Source: Spirosoma arboris
Lineage (GTDB): Bacteria > Bacteroidota > Bacteroidia > Cytophagales > Spirosomataceae
Assembly (NCBI RefSeq): GCF_009754945.1
Contig: NZ_WPIN01000004.1
Coordinates: 248,001-312,000 of the forward strand
Length of the DNA: 64,000 nucleotides
Reading direction: 5' to 3'
Of the stretch, positions 1 to 8,577 are shown piece after piece (the stretch's first letter is position 1; every line of letters starts with the position of its first letter). The notes beneath the pieces were generated by a model that saw only the letters and a list, made by a program, of their open reading frames with translations, was not told the DNA's origin and ran no database searches. A program made the position numbers and the translations under genes.

Positions 1-1017
1 GCTGATTATCAGCAAGGCTTCTCCCAGAAATTGACCAATTAATTGACTCCGGCCTGCACCAACTACTTTCCGTACACCCACTTCTTTCTGCCGTTTCGTT
101 GATTGCGCTACGTACATATTGACGTAGTTGATACAGGCTACGAGCAGAATAAACGCAGCCACGATAGCAAAAATGGTTAGATACGTCCGGCTACCTTTGG
201 GCGTATCATCGAACAACCCGTCAATAAAATGCAGGCTGGTCAATGCCTGTATCTGGTGTTCAATTTTAAAGTCGTAGCCTAGCGCCTTGATGCGGGGTAT
301 AACCTGCGTTTGGTCGAATTGAGCAAGCTTCTTGCCAAACGCTTCTGCCTTTGCCTGATCTTGTAAGAGCAAATAAGTGAAACAGGACGTGTCTACGACG
401 TCTTCGGCAGTAGGTTTTGCATCAGTCCAGGTTAGCAACGCGTTGAATTTCAGGTCTGTATTCGCCGGAAGGTTCTGTAGAACACCTGTGACGAGGTAGG
501 TCTGGTTGTTGATCTTCAGAATTTTGCCCATCGGATCAGCGCTTCCGAAGTATTTCTGAGCCAGTTTCTGTGTGAGTACAATGCTATTCGGCTTGTCTAA
601 AGCAGCCTTACTACCAGAAATCAACCGATAAGAAAATACGGAAAAGATGCTTTTGTCGACCTGATAAATATCCCCCTCGTTTATGAGCTTAGGCCCACTT
701 CGAATGGTGGCAATGGGCAGGGATTTAAACCGAACGGTTTCGGTTATCTCGGGATAGGTTTGCCGAAGACGCGGACCAACGTCATAACCAGACACTGCCA
801 GCCCATCATCTGACTCTGCCGTTTTCAATCGGGTGATGACTCGGTAAATAGAATCAGCCCGTTCGTGAAACCGGTCGAAACTAAATTCATTCCAGACGTA
901 CAGCGTAATCAGCAGACAACAGGCCATACTGACTGACAGCCCAATGATATTGATCAGGCTATACAGTCGATTGGCCAGTAGCGTACGCAGCGCAATTTTG
1001 AAATAGTTTCGTAGCAT
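1..1017 (-). CDS. FtsX/MacB-type ABC transporter permease (partial, 3' end outside window)
   Basis: N-terminal part of an envelope ABC transporter permease. The start codon is the reverse complement of CAT at 1015-1017 and the product begins MLRNYFKIALRTLL, the signature N-terminus of all permeases in this cluster. A first membrane segment follows at about residues 20-43, then a MacB-like periplasmic core domain (with PNSIVLTQ and YFGSADPMGK), a second membrane segment near LLVACINYVNMY, and the FtsX motif KEVGVRKVVGAG. The reading frame is open to base 1, so about 460 C-terminal residues are missing. It is the most downstream permease of the array and is separated from its upstream neighbour only by a hairpin repeat. 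The substrate is unknown; related systems export peptides, lipids or lipoproteins or transmit force across the envelope. Confidence 0.9.
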   Translation of the reverse strand, partial: MLRNYFKIALRTLLANRLYSLINIIGLSVSMACCLLITLYVWNEFSFDRFHERADSIYRVITRLKTAESDDGLAVSGYDVGPRLRQTYPEITETVRFKSLPIATIRSGPKLINEGDIYQVDKSIFSVFSYRLISGSKAALDKPNSIVLTQKLAQKYFGSADPMGKILKINNQTYLVTGVLQNLPANTDLKFNALLTWTDAKPTAEDVVDTSCFTYLLLQDQAKAEAFGKKLAQFDQTQVIPRIKALGYDFKIEHQIQALTSLHFIDGLFDDTPKGSRTYLTIFAIVAAFILLVACINYVNMYVAQSTKRQKEVGVRKVVGAGRSQLIGQFLGEALLIIS

Positions 1018-1106
1018 GACTGTAGTACCGACCGTCCCGGTCGGCTGGGTAAAATTCATTTCACACCCGACCGGGACGGTCGCCGGGTCGCCGGAGCGGC
1101 ACTACT
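1018..1106. repeat. Dispersed inverted repeat, GTAGTGCCG family (copy 1)
   Basis: The whole spacer between two permease genes is one imperfect inverted repeat. The left part reads TGTAGTACCGACCGTCCCGG and the right part ends GCCGGAGCGGCACTAC. The last bases (CTA at 1102-1104) are the stop codon of the permease at 1102-3507, so the element supplies that gene's stop. Related copies lie at 8461-8577 and 39045-39115. It probably forms a strong GC-rich hairpin in the transcript between the two cistrons. Confidence 0.8.
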
Positions 1107-3507
1107 CAGATCGTAAACTCTTCACCGGATTCATCAAGGCGGCTTTGATACTTTGGAAACTCACGGTCAATAAAGCGACACCTACGGCCAGCAGGCCAGC
1201 CACGACGAACATCCACCACTCGATGTCAATCTTATAGGCAAAGTCCTGTAGCCACTGGTGCATGGTGTACCAGGCCAGGGGTGAGGCAATCAGGATCGCA
1301 ACGACAACGAGTTTTAGAAAGTCTTTGGAGAGCAAACCTACAATACTGAATACCGATGCGCCCAGCACTTTCCGAACGCCAATTTCTTTGGTACGTTGTT
1401 CAGCGGTGAATGCGGCTAGCCCAAACAGACCCAGGCAGGCAATCAGGATGGCCAGCCCCGAGAAAACCAGAACGACCTGTGCAGTACGTTGTTCAGAGCG
1501 GTATAAGGTGTTCAGGAAATCATCGAGAAACGTGAATTCGAAGGCCGAATCAGGCATGTCTTTCTGAAAGACGCTTTCCAACTGGCGCATAGTTGCGGGT
1601 AAGTGAGCCGTCTTGGTTTTGATAAGCAGATAAGGCCGTCCTTCTGTATCGCCGTTATGGAACGCATAGGCACCGATAGGCACATGAAGAGATTCAAAAT
1701 GGAAATCTTCGACAATGCCCACGATCTCGGCCCGATCCCAACCGAACAGATTGTGCGCTTTCTGACCCAGTGCTTTTTCAGGCGTGTAGCCTAAATAATC
1801 AACCGCCGTTTTGTTCAGTACGACCTGCACAGTTGTGTCTTTGGGATCTTTTATCGCTGGTAAGGTATGGCCTGCCAGAAGCTTCAAACCCAGTACGTTG
1901 ATGAATTCATTCCCAACCCGGTTCGTCCGGATGGCCATGCCGTCGCTTGCATTGTTGCCGTTCGGATTGTCGGATTTAGAGAGAGTTCGCCCGCTGCCGC
2001 CATAACCAGGGAAGGTCTGCGCCCGACACACATCTACTACGTTACTCAGGCTCCGGTAGTCGTTCATCAGAGCGTCAATTTGCGTTTTATCCTTTGCCGC
2101 CGACGTCATAATAGCCAGCACCTGCGTGGGTTCGTAGCCTAGTTTCTGCGACTGAATAAACTGCAATTGCTGATAAAAAATAAACGTACTCACCATCAGC
2201 ACCACAGAGGCTGTAAACTGAATAACCACAAGCGACCGTCGGAATAAACCTGCCCCCGACTGATTTCGGAACGTAGTACTCAGCAGGTATTTGGGCGAAA
2301 ACGACGATAGGTAAAAAGCTGGATAAGAGCCCGCGATAAGTGTAATAATCAACCCAATGAGCAACAGACCGCCTACTACTTCGGGCGATAACAATGCCTG
2401 AAACGGTAACTGCTTGCCGGTTAGTTGATTAAATATTGGCAAACTCAAGGCGACCAATCCAACGGACAGAGCCAGCGCGAGCGACATCATCAGGCCAGTT
2501 TCGAGGTAGAAGCGGGTAACCAAATGCCGCATCGATGCACCGACCGTCTTGATAACGCCCACTTCGCGGAAACGAATCTGCGCCTTGGCAGTGGCCAGAT
2601 TCATGTAGTTGATCGAGGCAATCAGCAGAATGACAATGGCCAGAATCAGGAGAATTTTAACCTGCTGAAAGTCGCCGATGCGTGTGGTGTTGGCGTTGGT
2701 AATATCAGCCGAATGCAGGTGAATGTCGGTGAGTGGCTGTAGACTAAGGGTGAAATACTGGTCGGATTTTGGGACGTTTTTATTCAGAACGACCGACATT
2801 TGCTGTTCAATCTGCGCCGGATTGGCCTGTGGTGACAATAGGAGATAGGTCTCAAAACTGGCGTTGCTCCAGCTTGGATGTTGAGCCCACCGTACGCTGC
2901 TGAACGAGCCAATCATGTCGGCATCCAGCGTTGAGGTTCCCGGAAAATTCGCGTACACGCCCGTCACTTCCAGCGTATCCTTGTTGTCTACATTCAGGAT
3001 TTTGCCGATTGGATTTTCGGCGCCAAAATACCGGTCGGCTGTCGCCTGACTGAGTACGACCTTATGCGGGCCATCGAGTGCTGTTTTGGGATTTCCTTTG
3101 ATCAGGTCAATGTCGAAAATGTCGAACAGAGTACCATCGGCCCAGTAAAGATTCTTTTCCGCGAATTTTTTATCGCCTGAATTGACAAAAGCCGTCTGCC
3201 CGAAATCGTGGCGGAGCAGGCGAACCTGTTGTTCTATATTAGGAATATCCGCTTTCATCGCTGGCCCAACGGCATTCGGCGAATTGGCCCATTTCATGGT
3301 TTTACCATCGAAAGAAACCGTTGCCTTGACCCGATAAATACGATCCGCGTTGGTGTGGTATTTATCGAACTGAAGTTCGTCTTTTACGTACAGCATCAGC
3401 AGCAGAGCCACGGCTAATCCTGTTGCCAGACCGACCAGATTCAGGAACGTAAACAAGCGGTTTTTGAGGAGGCCCCGCCAGGCGATTTTGAGGTAGTTTG
3501 TGAGCAT
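1102..3507 (-). CDS. FtsX/MacB-type ABC transporter permease
   Basis: Full-length permease of 801 residues with the duplicated architecture of this family: an N-terminal membrane helix (about 20-42), a MacB-like periplasmic domain, a three-helix FtsX domain with VREVGVIKT-type motif FREVGVIKTVGAS, then a second membrane helix (about 425-445), a second periplasmic domain and a second FtsX domain carrying KEIGVRKVLGAS. It ends with KAALMNPVKSLRSE, a tail shared by most of the array. The start MLTNYLKIAWRGLL matches its paralogues. It lies 13 nt downstream of the permease at 3521. It has no ATPase of its own and presumably works with the ATPase at 18919-19596. The substrate cannot be read from the sequence. 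Confidence 0.92.
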   Translation of the reverse strand: MLTNYLKIAWRGLLKNRLFTFLNLVGLATGLAVALLLMLYVKDELQFDKYHTNADRIYRVKATVSFDGKTMKWANSPNAVGPAMKADIPNIEQQVRLLRHDFGQTAFVNSGDKKFAEKNLYWADGTLFDIFDIDLIKGNPKTALDGPHKVVLSQATADRYFGAENPIGKILNVDNKDTLEVTGVYANFPGTSTLDADMIGSFSSVRWAQHPSWSNASFETYLLLSPQANPAQIEQQMSVVLNKNVPKSDQYFTLSLQPLTDIHLHSADITNANTTRIGDFQQVKILLILAIVILLIASINYMNLATAKAQIRFREVGVIKTVGASMRHLVTRFYLETGLMMSLALALSVGLVALSLPIFNQLTGKQLPFQALLSPEVVGGLLLIGLIITLIAGSYPAFYLSSFSPKYLLSTTFRNQSGAGLFRRSLVVIQFTASVVLMVSTFIFYQQLQFIQSQKLGYEPTQVLAIMTSAAKDKTQIDALMNDYRSLSNVVDVCRAQTFPGYGGSGRTLSKSDNPNGNNASDGMAIRTNRVGNEFINVLGLKLLAGHTLPAIKDPKDTTVQVVLNKTAVDYLGYTPEKALGQKAHNLFGWDRAEIVGIVEDFHFESLHVPIGAYAFHNGDTEGRPYLLIKTKTAHLPATMRQLESVFQKDMPDSAFEFTFLDDFLNTLYRSEQRTAQVVLVFSGLAILIACLGLFGLAAFTAEQRTKEIGVRKVLGASVFSIVGLLSKDFLKLVVVAILIASPLAWYTMHQWLQDFAYKIDIEWWMFVVAGLLAVGVALLTVSFQSIKAALMNPVKSLRSE

Positions 3508-3520
3508 GAGGTTGTGGTGA

Positions 3521-5941
3521 TTATTCAGATCGTAAGCTTTTCACTGGGTTCATTAACGCGGCTTTTACTGACTGGAATGAGACGGTTATGAGCGTAATCA
3601 GGGCGGCCAATGTAACGGTTACCAGGAACATCCAGCCTTGAAGTTGAATGCGGTAGACATAATCCTGGAGCCAGGCGTTCATGAGCCACCAGCCGAGGGG
3701 CGCAGCGAGCAGAAACCCCAGCAAAACCAATCGGCCAAATTCGCGACCAAACAGCCCAAGAACCTGGAATGCACTCGCGCCCAATACCTTACGCACACCA
3801 ATTTCCTTGCTTTTGGTTTCGACCATGAACGACACCAGACCATACATGCCTAAACAGCCAATCAGAATAGCGATTAGTGAGAACACCTGCGTTAAAGCCA
3901 GCATGATGCGGTCGCCCCGGTAAAATTCGTCCAGAAGCTCATCGACAAACTTGTAGGTAAAGACCTGTTCCGGGAAGAAATCGTTGTAAGTCGCTTCAAC
4001 TGTTTTTACAAGTTTAGGTAAGTCGGTAGCGCCCACTTTTACCGCCATCATATGACTTTGGGCGAGGTCGTTGACGATTACAACAGGCTTTACGCTGGTC
4101 TTCAATGAATTGGTGTAAAAATCATTGACGACACCCACAATCGTTTTATCGGTATCCCAGATGCGGAATCGCTTGCCCAGCACATCGGCAGGAGATAGTT
4201 TGCCCAGTCGTTTAACAACCGTTTCATTTACGATCACTTCCTGAGAAGTGCTATCCGTTGCCCGGAAATTGCGCCCTGCCACAAGCCTCATTCCAAATAA
4301 AGGCAGGTAGTTGTGGTCGCCAATTTTCGACTGCACATCAAAGCCTTCGGGCTTCGTTTGGGTGTCGTACGAAAAAGGAAACTGATTGATATTGCCCGAA
4401 GCCGGTGGTTGATTACCCAAGGCCACTTCCTGAACGCCCGAAACCTGTAACAAGCGTTGTCGTAACGTTTCCTGCTTGAGTGGATCGTTCCCAGTCGATG
4501 CCGAATTCGGTAAGTCGAGCAGCATGATGCCGTCTTTTGTAAACCCAAGGTCGGCCTGCCGAACGTAGCGCAGTTGGGTCATCACGACAACGACACCAAT
4601 GGTGAACAACTGGGTCATGAAAAACTGAACGACGACTAAGCTCCTTCGTACCGAAAAGCCGCCAACAGCTTGCGTCGTTAGTCGACCCCGCAAGGCCGTA
4701 ATCGGATTGAAACCGGCCATCATCAGCGCTGGGTAGAAACCAGCCAGTAGTATAACAAATACCACCAGCAGGATCATGATTGCCAATGGTGTTGGGTCCA
4801 GCAAATCGGATAGCGACATGGTAGCGTTGAATACCGACATCGCCTTATTCATACCCGGAAGTCCCAGATTGGCGAGGATTAGCGCTGCGACCACCGCTAC
4901 CAGCGTAATAATGGCTGTCTCGGTCATGAACTGACTAAACAACTGCCAGCGAGAACTGCCCATCACCTTCCGGACGCCCACTTCTTTCGAGCGTTTCAGG
5001 GCATGGGCCGTGGCCATATTGATGAAGTTGATACAGGCCGAAATCACCAGAAACAGTCCAACCAGCGTCATCGCGAACAGAATCGTTTTGTTCATCCGCC
5101 CGCCATACTGGGTGTTAAAATGAACATCACTGAGCGGTTGTAGCGTAAAGTTATATACGCTCTGATCGTCAGCCTGATAGTATTTCTTTCGGATAGTCGG
5201 GAAAGCGCTGGCCAAACGGTCAGAGGTCATATCGGGTGGTAAAACGACATAACACATCGCTTCACTGTTCACATCTGTCCAGGCCTGCAGCGACTCCTTC
5301 GCATTGGGTAAGCTAGCAATGGTGCTGTAAGAAATATAGGCTTCATAGGTGAGGTTCGTGTTGGCTGGATGGTCTTTCAGGACACCCGTTACCGTCAGAT
5401 TTACTTGGTTGTCGAAGCGGAGGGTTTTCCCAATTGGATTTGCCGTGCCGAAGTATTTGTGGGCATATTTCTCTGTCAGTACCACCGAGTTTGGGGCCGA
5501 CAAAGTCGACTGTGGATCACCGATTAGCCATTCGTAATCAAAGACACTGAACAGTTGTGGCTCAGCGAAACAGAAGGTTCTGGTTTCGTCAAACTTTTTC
5601 AAAAAACCACCTTTGGCATTGGGGACGCTAACGATACGACCATGCAGTCGTTCCAGTCGGGCTACCTGCTCCAGAAACGGATAATCGCGTCGTAAAACCT
5701 CGCCCAACGGTTTAGGCGTTCCACGAGAGAACCGCACATCGTCATGCTTTATTTGCGTGACAACGCGATAAATACGGTCGGCTTTCGCGTGGTACGTATC
5801 GAAACTGAGGTGAAACTGGGTTGTCAGGTAGATCAGAATTCCACACGTCAGCCCAATTGATAAGCCCAGAATATTCAGCAGGCTGTAGGTTCGATAGCGT
5901 ACCAGATTCCGCCAGGCGATTTTAACATAGTTTGTTAGCAT
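3521..5941 (-). CDS. FtsX/MacB-type ABC transporter permease
   Basis: Full-length double-FtsX permease. The frame is open 12 codons further upstream, but the paralogue-like start MLTNYVKIAWRNLV places the initiation codon at 5941 (806 residues). The order is membrane helix, MacB-like periplasmic domain, FtsX domain with KEVGVRKVMGSS, membrane helix, second periplasmic domain, and FtsX domain with KEIGVRKVLGASAFQ. The C-terminus VKAALMNPVKSLRSE is the array's common tail. The gene precedes its downstream neighbour by a 13-nt spacer, so the two are probably co-transcribed. A hairpin repeat separates it from the permease upstream. Substrate unknown. Confidence 0.91.
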   Translation of the reverse strand: MLTNYVKIAWRNLVRYRTYSLLNILGLSIGLTCGILIYLTTQFHLSFDTYHAKADRIYRVVTQIKHDDVRFSRGTPKPLGEVLRRDYPFLEQVARLERLHGRIVSVPNAKGGFLKKFDETRTFCFAEPQLFSVFDYEWLIGDPQSTLSAPNSVVLTEKYAHKYFGTANPIGKTLRFDNQVNLTVTGVLKDHPANTNLTYEAYISYSTIASLPNAKESLQAWTDVNSEAMCYVVLPPDMTSDRLASAFPTIRKKYYQADDQSVYNFTLQPLSDVHFNTQYGGRMNKTILFAMTLVGLFLVISACINFINMATAHALKRSKEVGVRKVMGSSRWQLFSQFMTETAIITLVAVVAALILANLGLPGMNKAMSVFNATMSLSDLLDPTPLAIMILLVVFVILLAGFYPALMMAGFNPITALRGRLTTQAVGGFSVRRSLVVVQFFMTQLFTIGVVVVMTQLRYVRQADLGFTKDGIMLLDLPNSASTGNDPLKQETLRQRLLQVSGVQEVALGNQPPASGNINQFPFSYDTQTKPEGFDVQSKIGDHNYLPLFGMRLVAGRNFRATDSTSQEVIVNETVVKRLGKLSPADVLGKRFRIWDTDKTIVGVVNDFYTNSLKTSVKPVVIVNDLAQSHMMAVKVGATDLPKLVKTVEATYNDFFPEQVFTYKFVDELLDEFYRGDRIMLALTQVFSLIAILIGCLGMYGLVSFMVETKSKEIGVRKVLGASAFQVLGLFGREFGRLVLLGFLLAAPLGWWLMNAWLQDYVYRIQLQGWMFLVTVTLAALITLITVSFQSVKAALMNPVKSLRSE

Positions 5942-5956
5942 GATGTAGGAGGGCGT

Positions 5957-6011
5957 GGAGCTGGGCGCATGGAGCACGGTTTGCTAGTCCCTGCTCCGTG
6001 CACCCAGCTCC
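5957..6011. repeat. Inverted repeat between two permease genes (GGAGCTGGG family)
   Basis: Two 21-bp arms (5957-5977 and 5991-6011) match as inverted repeats with about two mismatches. The left arm starts GGAGCTGGGCGCATGGAGCA and the right arm ends CACCCAGCTCC; the loop is 13 nt. It fills the spacer between the permeases at 3521 and 6018, where undisturbed spacers of the array are only 13-14 nt. Its sequence differs from the GTAGTGCCG elements elsewhere in the array. Confidence 0.75.
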
Positions 6012-6017
6012 CGGCTT

Positions 6018-8456
6018 TTATTCAGAACGTAAACTCTTCACCGGGTTCATCAACGCGGCTTTGATACTTTGAAAACTGACGGTTACTAGCGCAATGCCCA
6101 CCGCGAGTAGTCCGGCTACGGCGAACATCCACCATTCCATGTCGATCTTGTAGGCAAAATCCTGTAGCCATTGATTCATGATGTACCAGGCTATGGGAGC
6201 TGCAATGACAATCGCGATCAACACTAGTTTCAGAAAGTCTTTCGATAGCAGGGCGACAATACCCGGAATCGAAGCCCCCAACACTTTACGAACCCCAATT
6301 TCCTTGGTGCGTAGCCGAATAACGTACATGGCCAGGCCCAATAAACCCATACAGGCGATGAAAATGGCCAGCATGGCAAACAGGCCGAAGATCCGTTGGG
6401 CTACCTGTTCCGATTGGTATAAGGCACTCCAATCGGTAGCCAGATACGAGTAATGAAACGGTTGATCAGGCAGGTATCGTTTCCAGACGCGCTCGATCTG
6501 ACTAACTACCGTTTCAGGTTCGTTGGCATGTACCCGAATAACGAGCTGGTTGTTGACTCGCCTAAATATCCGATCGTTCAGGACAAATAGCGGCCCGATA
6601 CGCTGATGCAATGAACCGAAGTGGAAGTTACGGACAACGCCTACTACAGTATACGTAATGGGTGGGCCATCACGTTGCGTAAAGTTGTCTGGACTAGTAA
6701 TTTGCTTACCAATGGGATCGGCTAATCCCACTTGCCGAACGGCTTCCTCGTTTAAAATTACAGACAGTGAATCGTCAAACTGGCGACTGAATGGACGACC
6801 GGCCAGCATATTCATCTGCATCGTTTGCAGGTATTGATCGTCAACCACGCAGCCTTTCCCCGTAACGGTTTCGTTCTGCCCATTTTTTCGGAACGTAATC
6901 CCGAAAAAATTCTCTTCACCTGGTGCGCTGCTAGTGCCTCCCACGCTCGTCACGCCCGATAGTTTCGCCACTTCCTGCTTAAAGGCTTCCGTATGGTTAT
7001 TCAGAAAACCTGCACCTTTTAGCTTCACAACCGACTCCTTGGTGAAGCCCAATTCTTTCTGCTGGATGAAGTTCAACTGACTAAACACGACGATTGTACT
7101 AACAATCAACAGCACCGATATAGCGAACTGAAACACAACCAGCCCATTTCGTAACAGATGTCCCTGTCGGGTTGAGGTGAACTTGCCTTTCAGCACTTTA
7201 ATCGGTTCGAAAGCAGACAACACACCCGCCGGATAACTGCCCGCCAAAAGCCCTACAACAATGGCTCCACCCAATAGTAACGGCAACGTTTCCCAACGTA
7301 CCAGCGAGGTTAAGCTAAGCGATTTGCTGGCGATTGTATTGAACGGAGTGAGCAAACTAGCTACTAACAAAGCCGCAACTACTAAACTAAACAGACTTAA
7401 TAAAACCGATTCAGTTAGGAATTGAGCTGCCAGCTGCTGCGTCGTGGAGCCAAGCGATTTGCGAATACCTACCTCGCGTGCCCGCTCCGACGACCGGGCA
7501 GTAGCCAGATTCATGAAGTTGATGCAGGCAATCAGCAAGACAAAAGCCGCGATGATGGAGAAAATCGACACCAGCGACCGACTACCATTAGGTTGATGTT
7601 CGGCTTCGAGGTGCGAGTCGAGGTGAATTGCCTGGAGGGGTTGGAGAAAATAATAATACCCATTTCCGGCCTTGACATAATCGCGGTAGGAAACCCCGAA
7701 TGTGCGCTCTACTTCGCCAGCTGCGTATTTTTCGACTACAGCGGGCAGTTTTGCTTCCACAGTTTCGGGCTTTGTATTAGGACGTAGAAGCAAATACGTA
7801 TGAGCCGAAAAACCAATGTGATTGACTTGCTCGGCTTGCGGGAAACCGCGTGTCGATGCCAGAAAGTTAAATGTGAAGTGGGAATTATGAACTGGATCAG
7901 CGCAGATGCCCGTTACTTCCAGCTTTGGTCCCTGCACAATCTCCAGCGTCTTGCCAACTGGATTTGTTGTTCCAAATAAGCGCTTCGCCGTACTTTCTGT
8001 CAGGACAACCGCGTTTGGGCGATTAAGTACCTGATCGGGTTTTCCGTGTAGCAAGGGCGTTTGAAATACTTGGAAAAAGGTTGAATCGACGATCATAAAG
8101 TCTTTCTCTTCAATGGTTCGCCCATCCAGTTTAACCAGAACCGGCGCATTGGTACCAGCCGAGAAAACACGCGTTGTCTGCTCTATTTCGGGAATTTCCT
8201 TCCTGACTGACTGGGCATAAGAAGGTGGAATAATCGCGTATTTAGTGCTGCGGCCGGGATATATTCGTTCCAGCGCCATACGGTACACGCGCTCCCCATT
8301 TGGCCAGTGCTGGTCGTAACTCAACTCGTCGGAAACATACATGACAATGAGCAGACAGCACGCCATACCAATGGCTAATCCGGCAATGTTAATGCCCGTG
8401 TTCACCTTGTGTTTCGCCAGATTACGCAGCGCAATTTTGAGATAGTTTCGTAGCAT
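6018..8456 (-). CDS. FtsX/MacB-type ABC transporter permease
   Basis: Full-length permease of 812 residues, starting MLRNYLKIALRNLAKHKV. It shows the family pattern: membrane helix near 20-42, MacB-like periplasmic domain (PNAVVLTESTAKRLFG), first FtsX domain with REVGIRKSLGST, second membrane helix (about 430-450), second periplasmic domain, and last FtsX domain with KEIGVRKVLGASIPG. The tail is KAALMNPVKSLRSE. It is flanked on both sides by hairpin repeats rather than short spacers. It belongs to the downstream half of the permease array, separated from the ATPase gene by the plus-strand gene at 11036. The substrate is unknown. Confidence 0.92.
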   Translation of the reverse strand: MLRNYLKIALRNLAKHKVNTGINIAGLAIGMACCLLIVMYVSDELSYDQHWPNGERVYRMALERIYPGRSTKYAIIPPSYAQSVRKEIPEIEQTTRVFSAGTNAPVLVKLDGRTIEEKDFMIVDSTFFQVFQTPLLHGKPDQVLNRPNAVVLTESTAKRLFGTTNPVGKTLEIVQGPKLEVTGICADPVHNSHFTFNFLASTRGFPQAEQVNHIGFSAHTYLLLRPNTKPETVEAKLPAVVEKYAAGEVERTFGVSYRDYVKAGNGYYYFLQPLQAIHLDSHLEAEHQPNGSRSLVSIFSIIAAFVLLIACINFMNLATARSSERAREVGIRKSLGSTTQQLAAQFLTESVLLSLFSLVVAALLVASLLTPFNTIASKSLSLTSLVRWETLPLLLGGAIVVGLLAGSYPAGVLSAFEPIKVLKGKFTSTRQGHLLRNGLVVFQFAISVLLIVSTIVVFSQLNFIQQKELGFTKESVVKLKGAGFLNNHTEAFKQEVAKLSGVTSVGGTSSAPGEENFFGITFRKNGQNETVTGKGCVVDDQYLQTMQMNMLAGRPFSRQFDDSLSVILNEEAVRQVGLADPIGKQITSPDNFTQRDGPPITYTVVGVVRNFHFGSLHQRIGPLFVLNDRIFRRVNNQLVIRVHANEPETVVSQIERVWKRYLPDQPFHYSYLATDWSALYQSEQVAQRIFGLFAMLAIFIACMGLLGLAMYVIRLRTKEIGVRKVLGASIPGIVALLSKDFLKLVLIAIVIAAPIAWYIMNQWLQDFAYKIDMEWWMFAVAGLLAVGIALVTVSFQSIKAALMNPVKSLRSE

Positions 8457-8460
8457 GGTT

Positions 8461-8577
8461 GTAGTGCCGCTCCGGCGGCCCGGCGACCGTCTCGGTCGGG
8501 TGATAAATTATCAACTGCTTTAGTTATTGCCAATCCTCCCGCCCGGGACGGTCGCCGGGCCGCCGGAGCGGCACTAC
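8461..8577. repeat. Dispersed inverted repeat, GTAGTGCCG family (copy 2)
   Basis: Two 35-bp arms, 8461-8495 and 8543-8577, are inverted copies with one mismatch; the outer ends are GTAGTGCCGCTCCGGCGGCC and its complement. The element occupies the complete spacer between the permeases at 6018 and 8574. The stop codon of the 8574 permease (CTA at 8574-8576) lies inside the right arm, exactly as in the copy at 1018-1106. The size and long terminal inverted repeats resemble a non-autonomous mobile element, but target duplications were not established. Confidence 0.85.
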
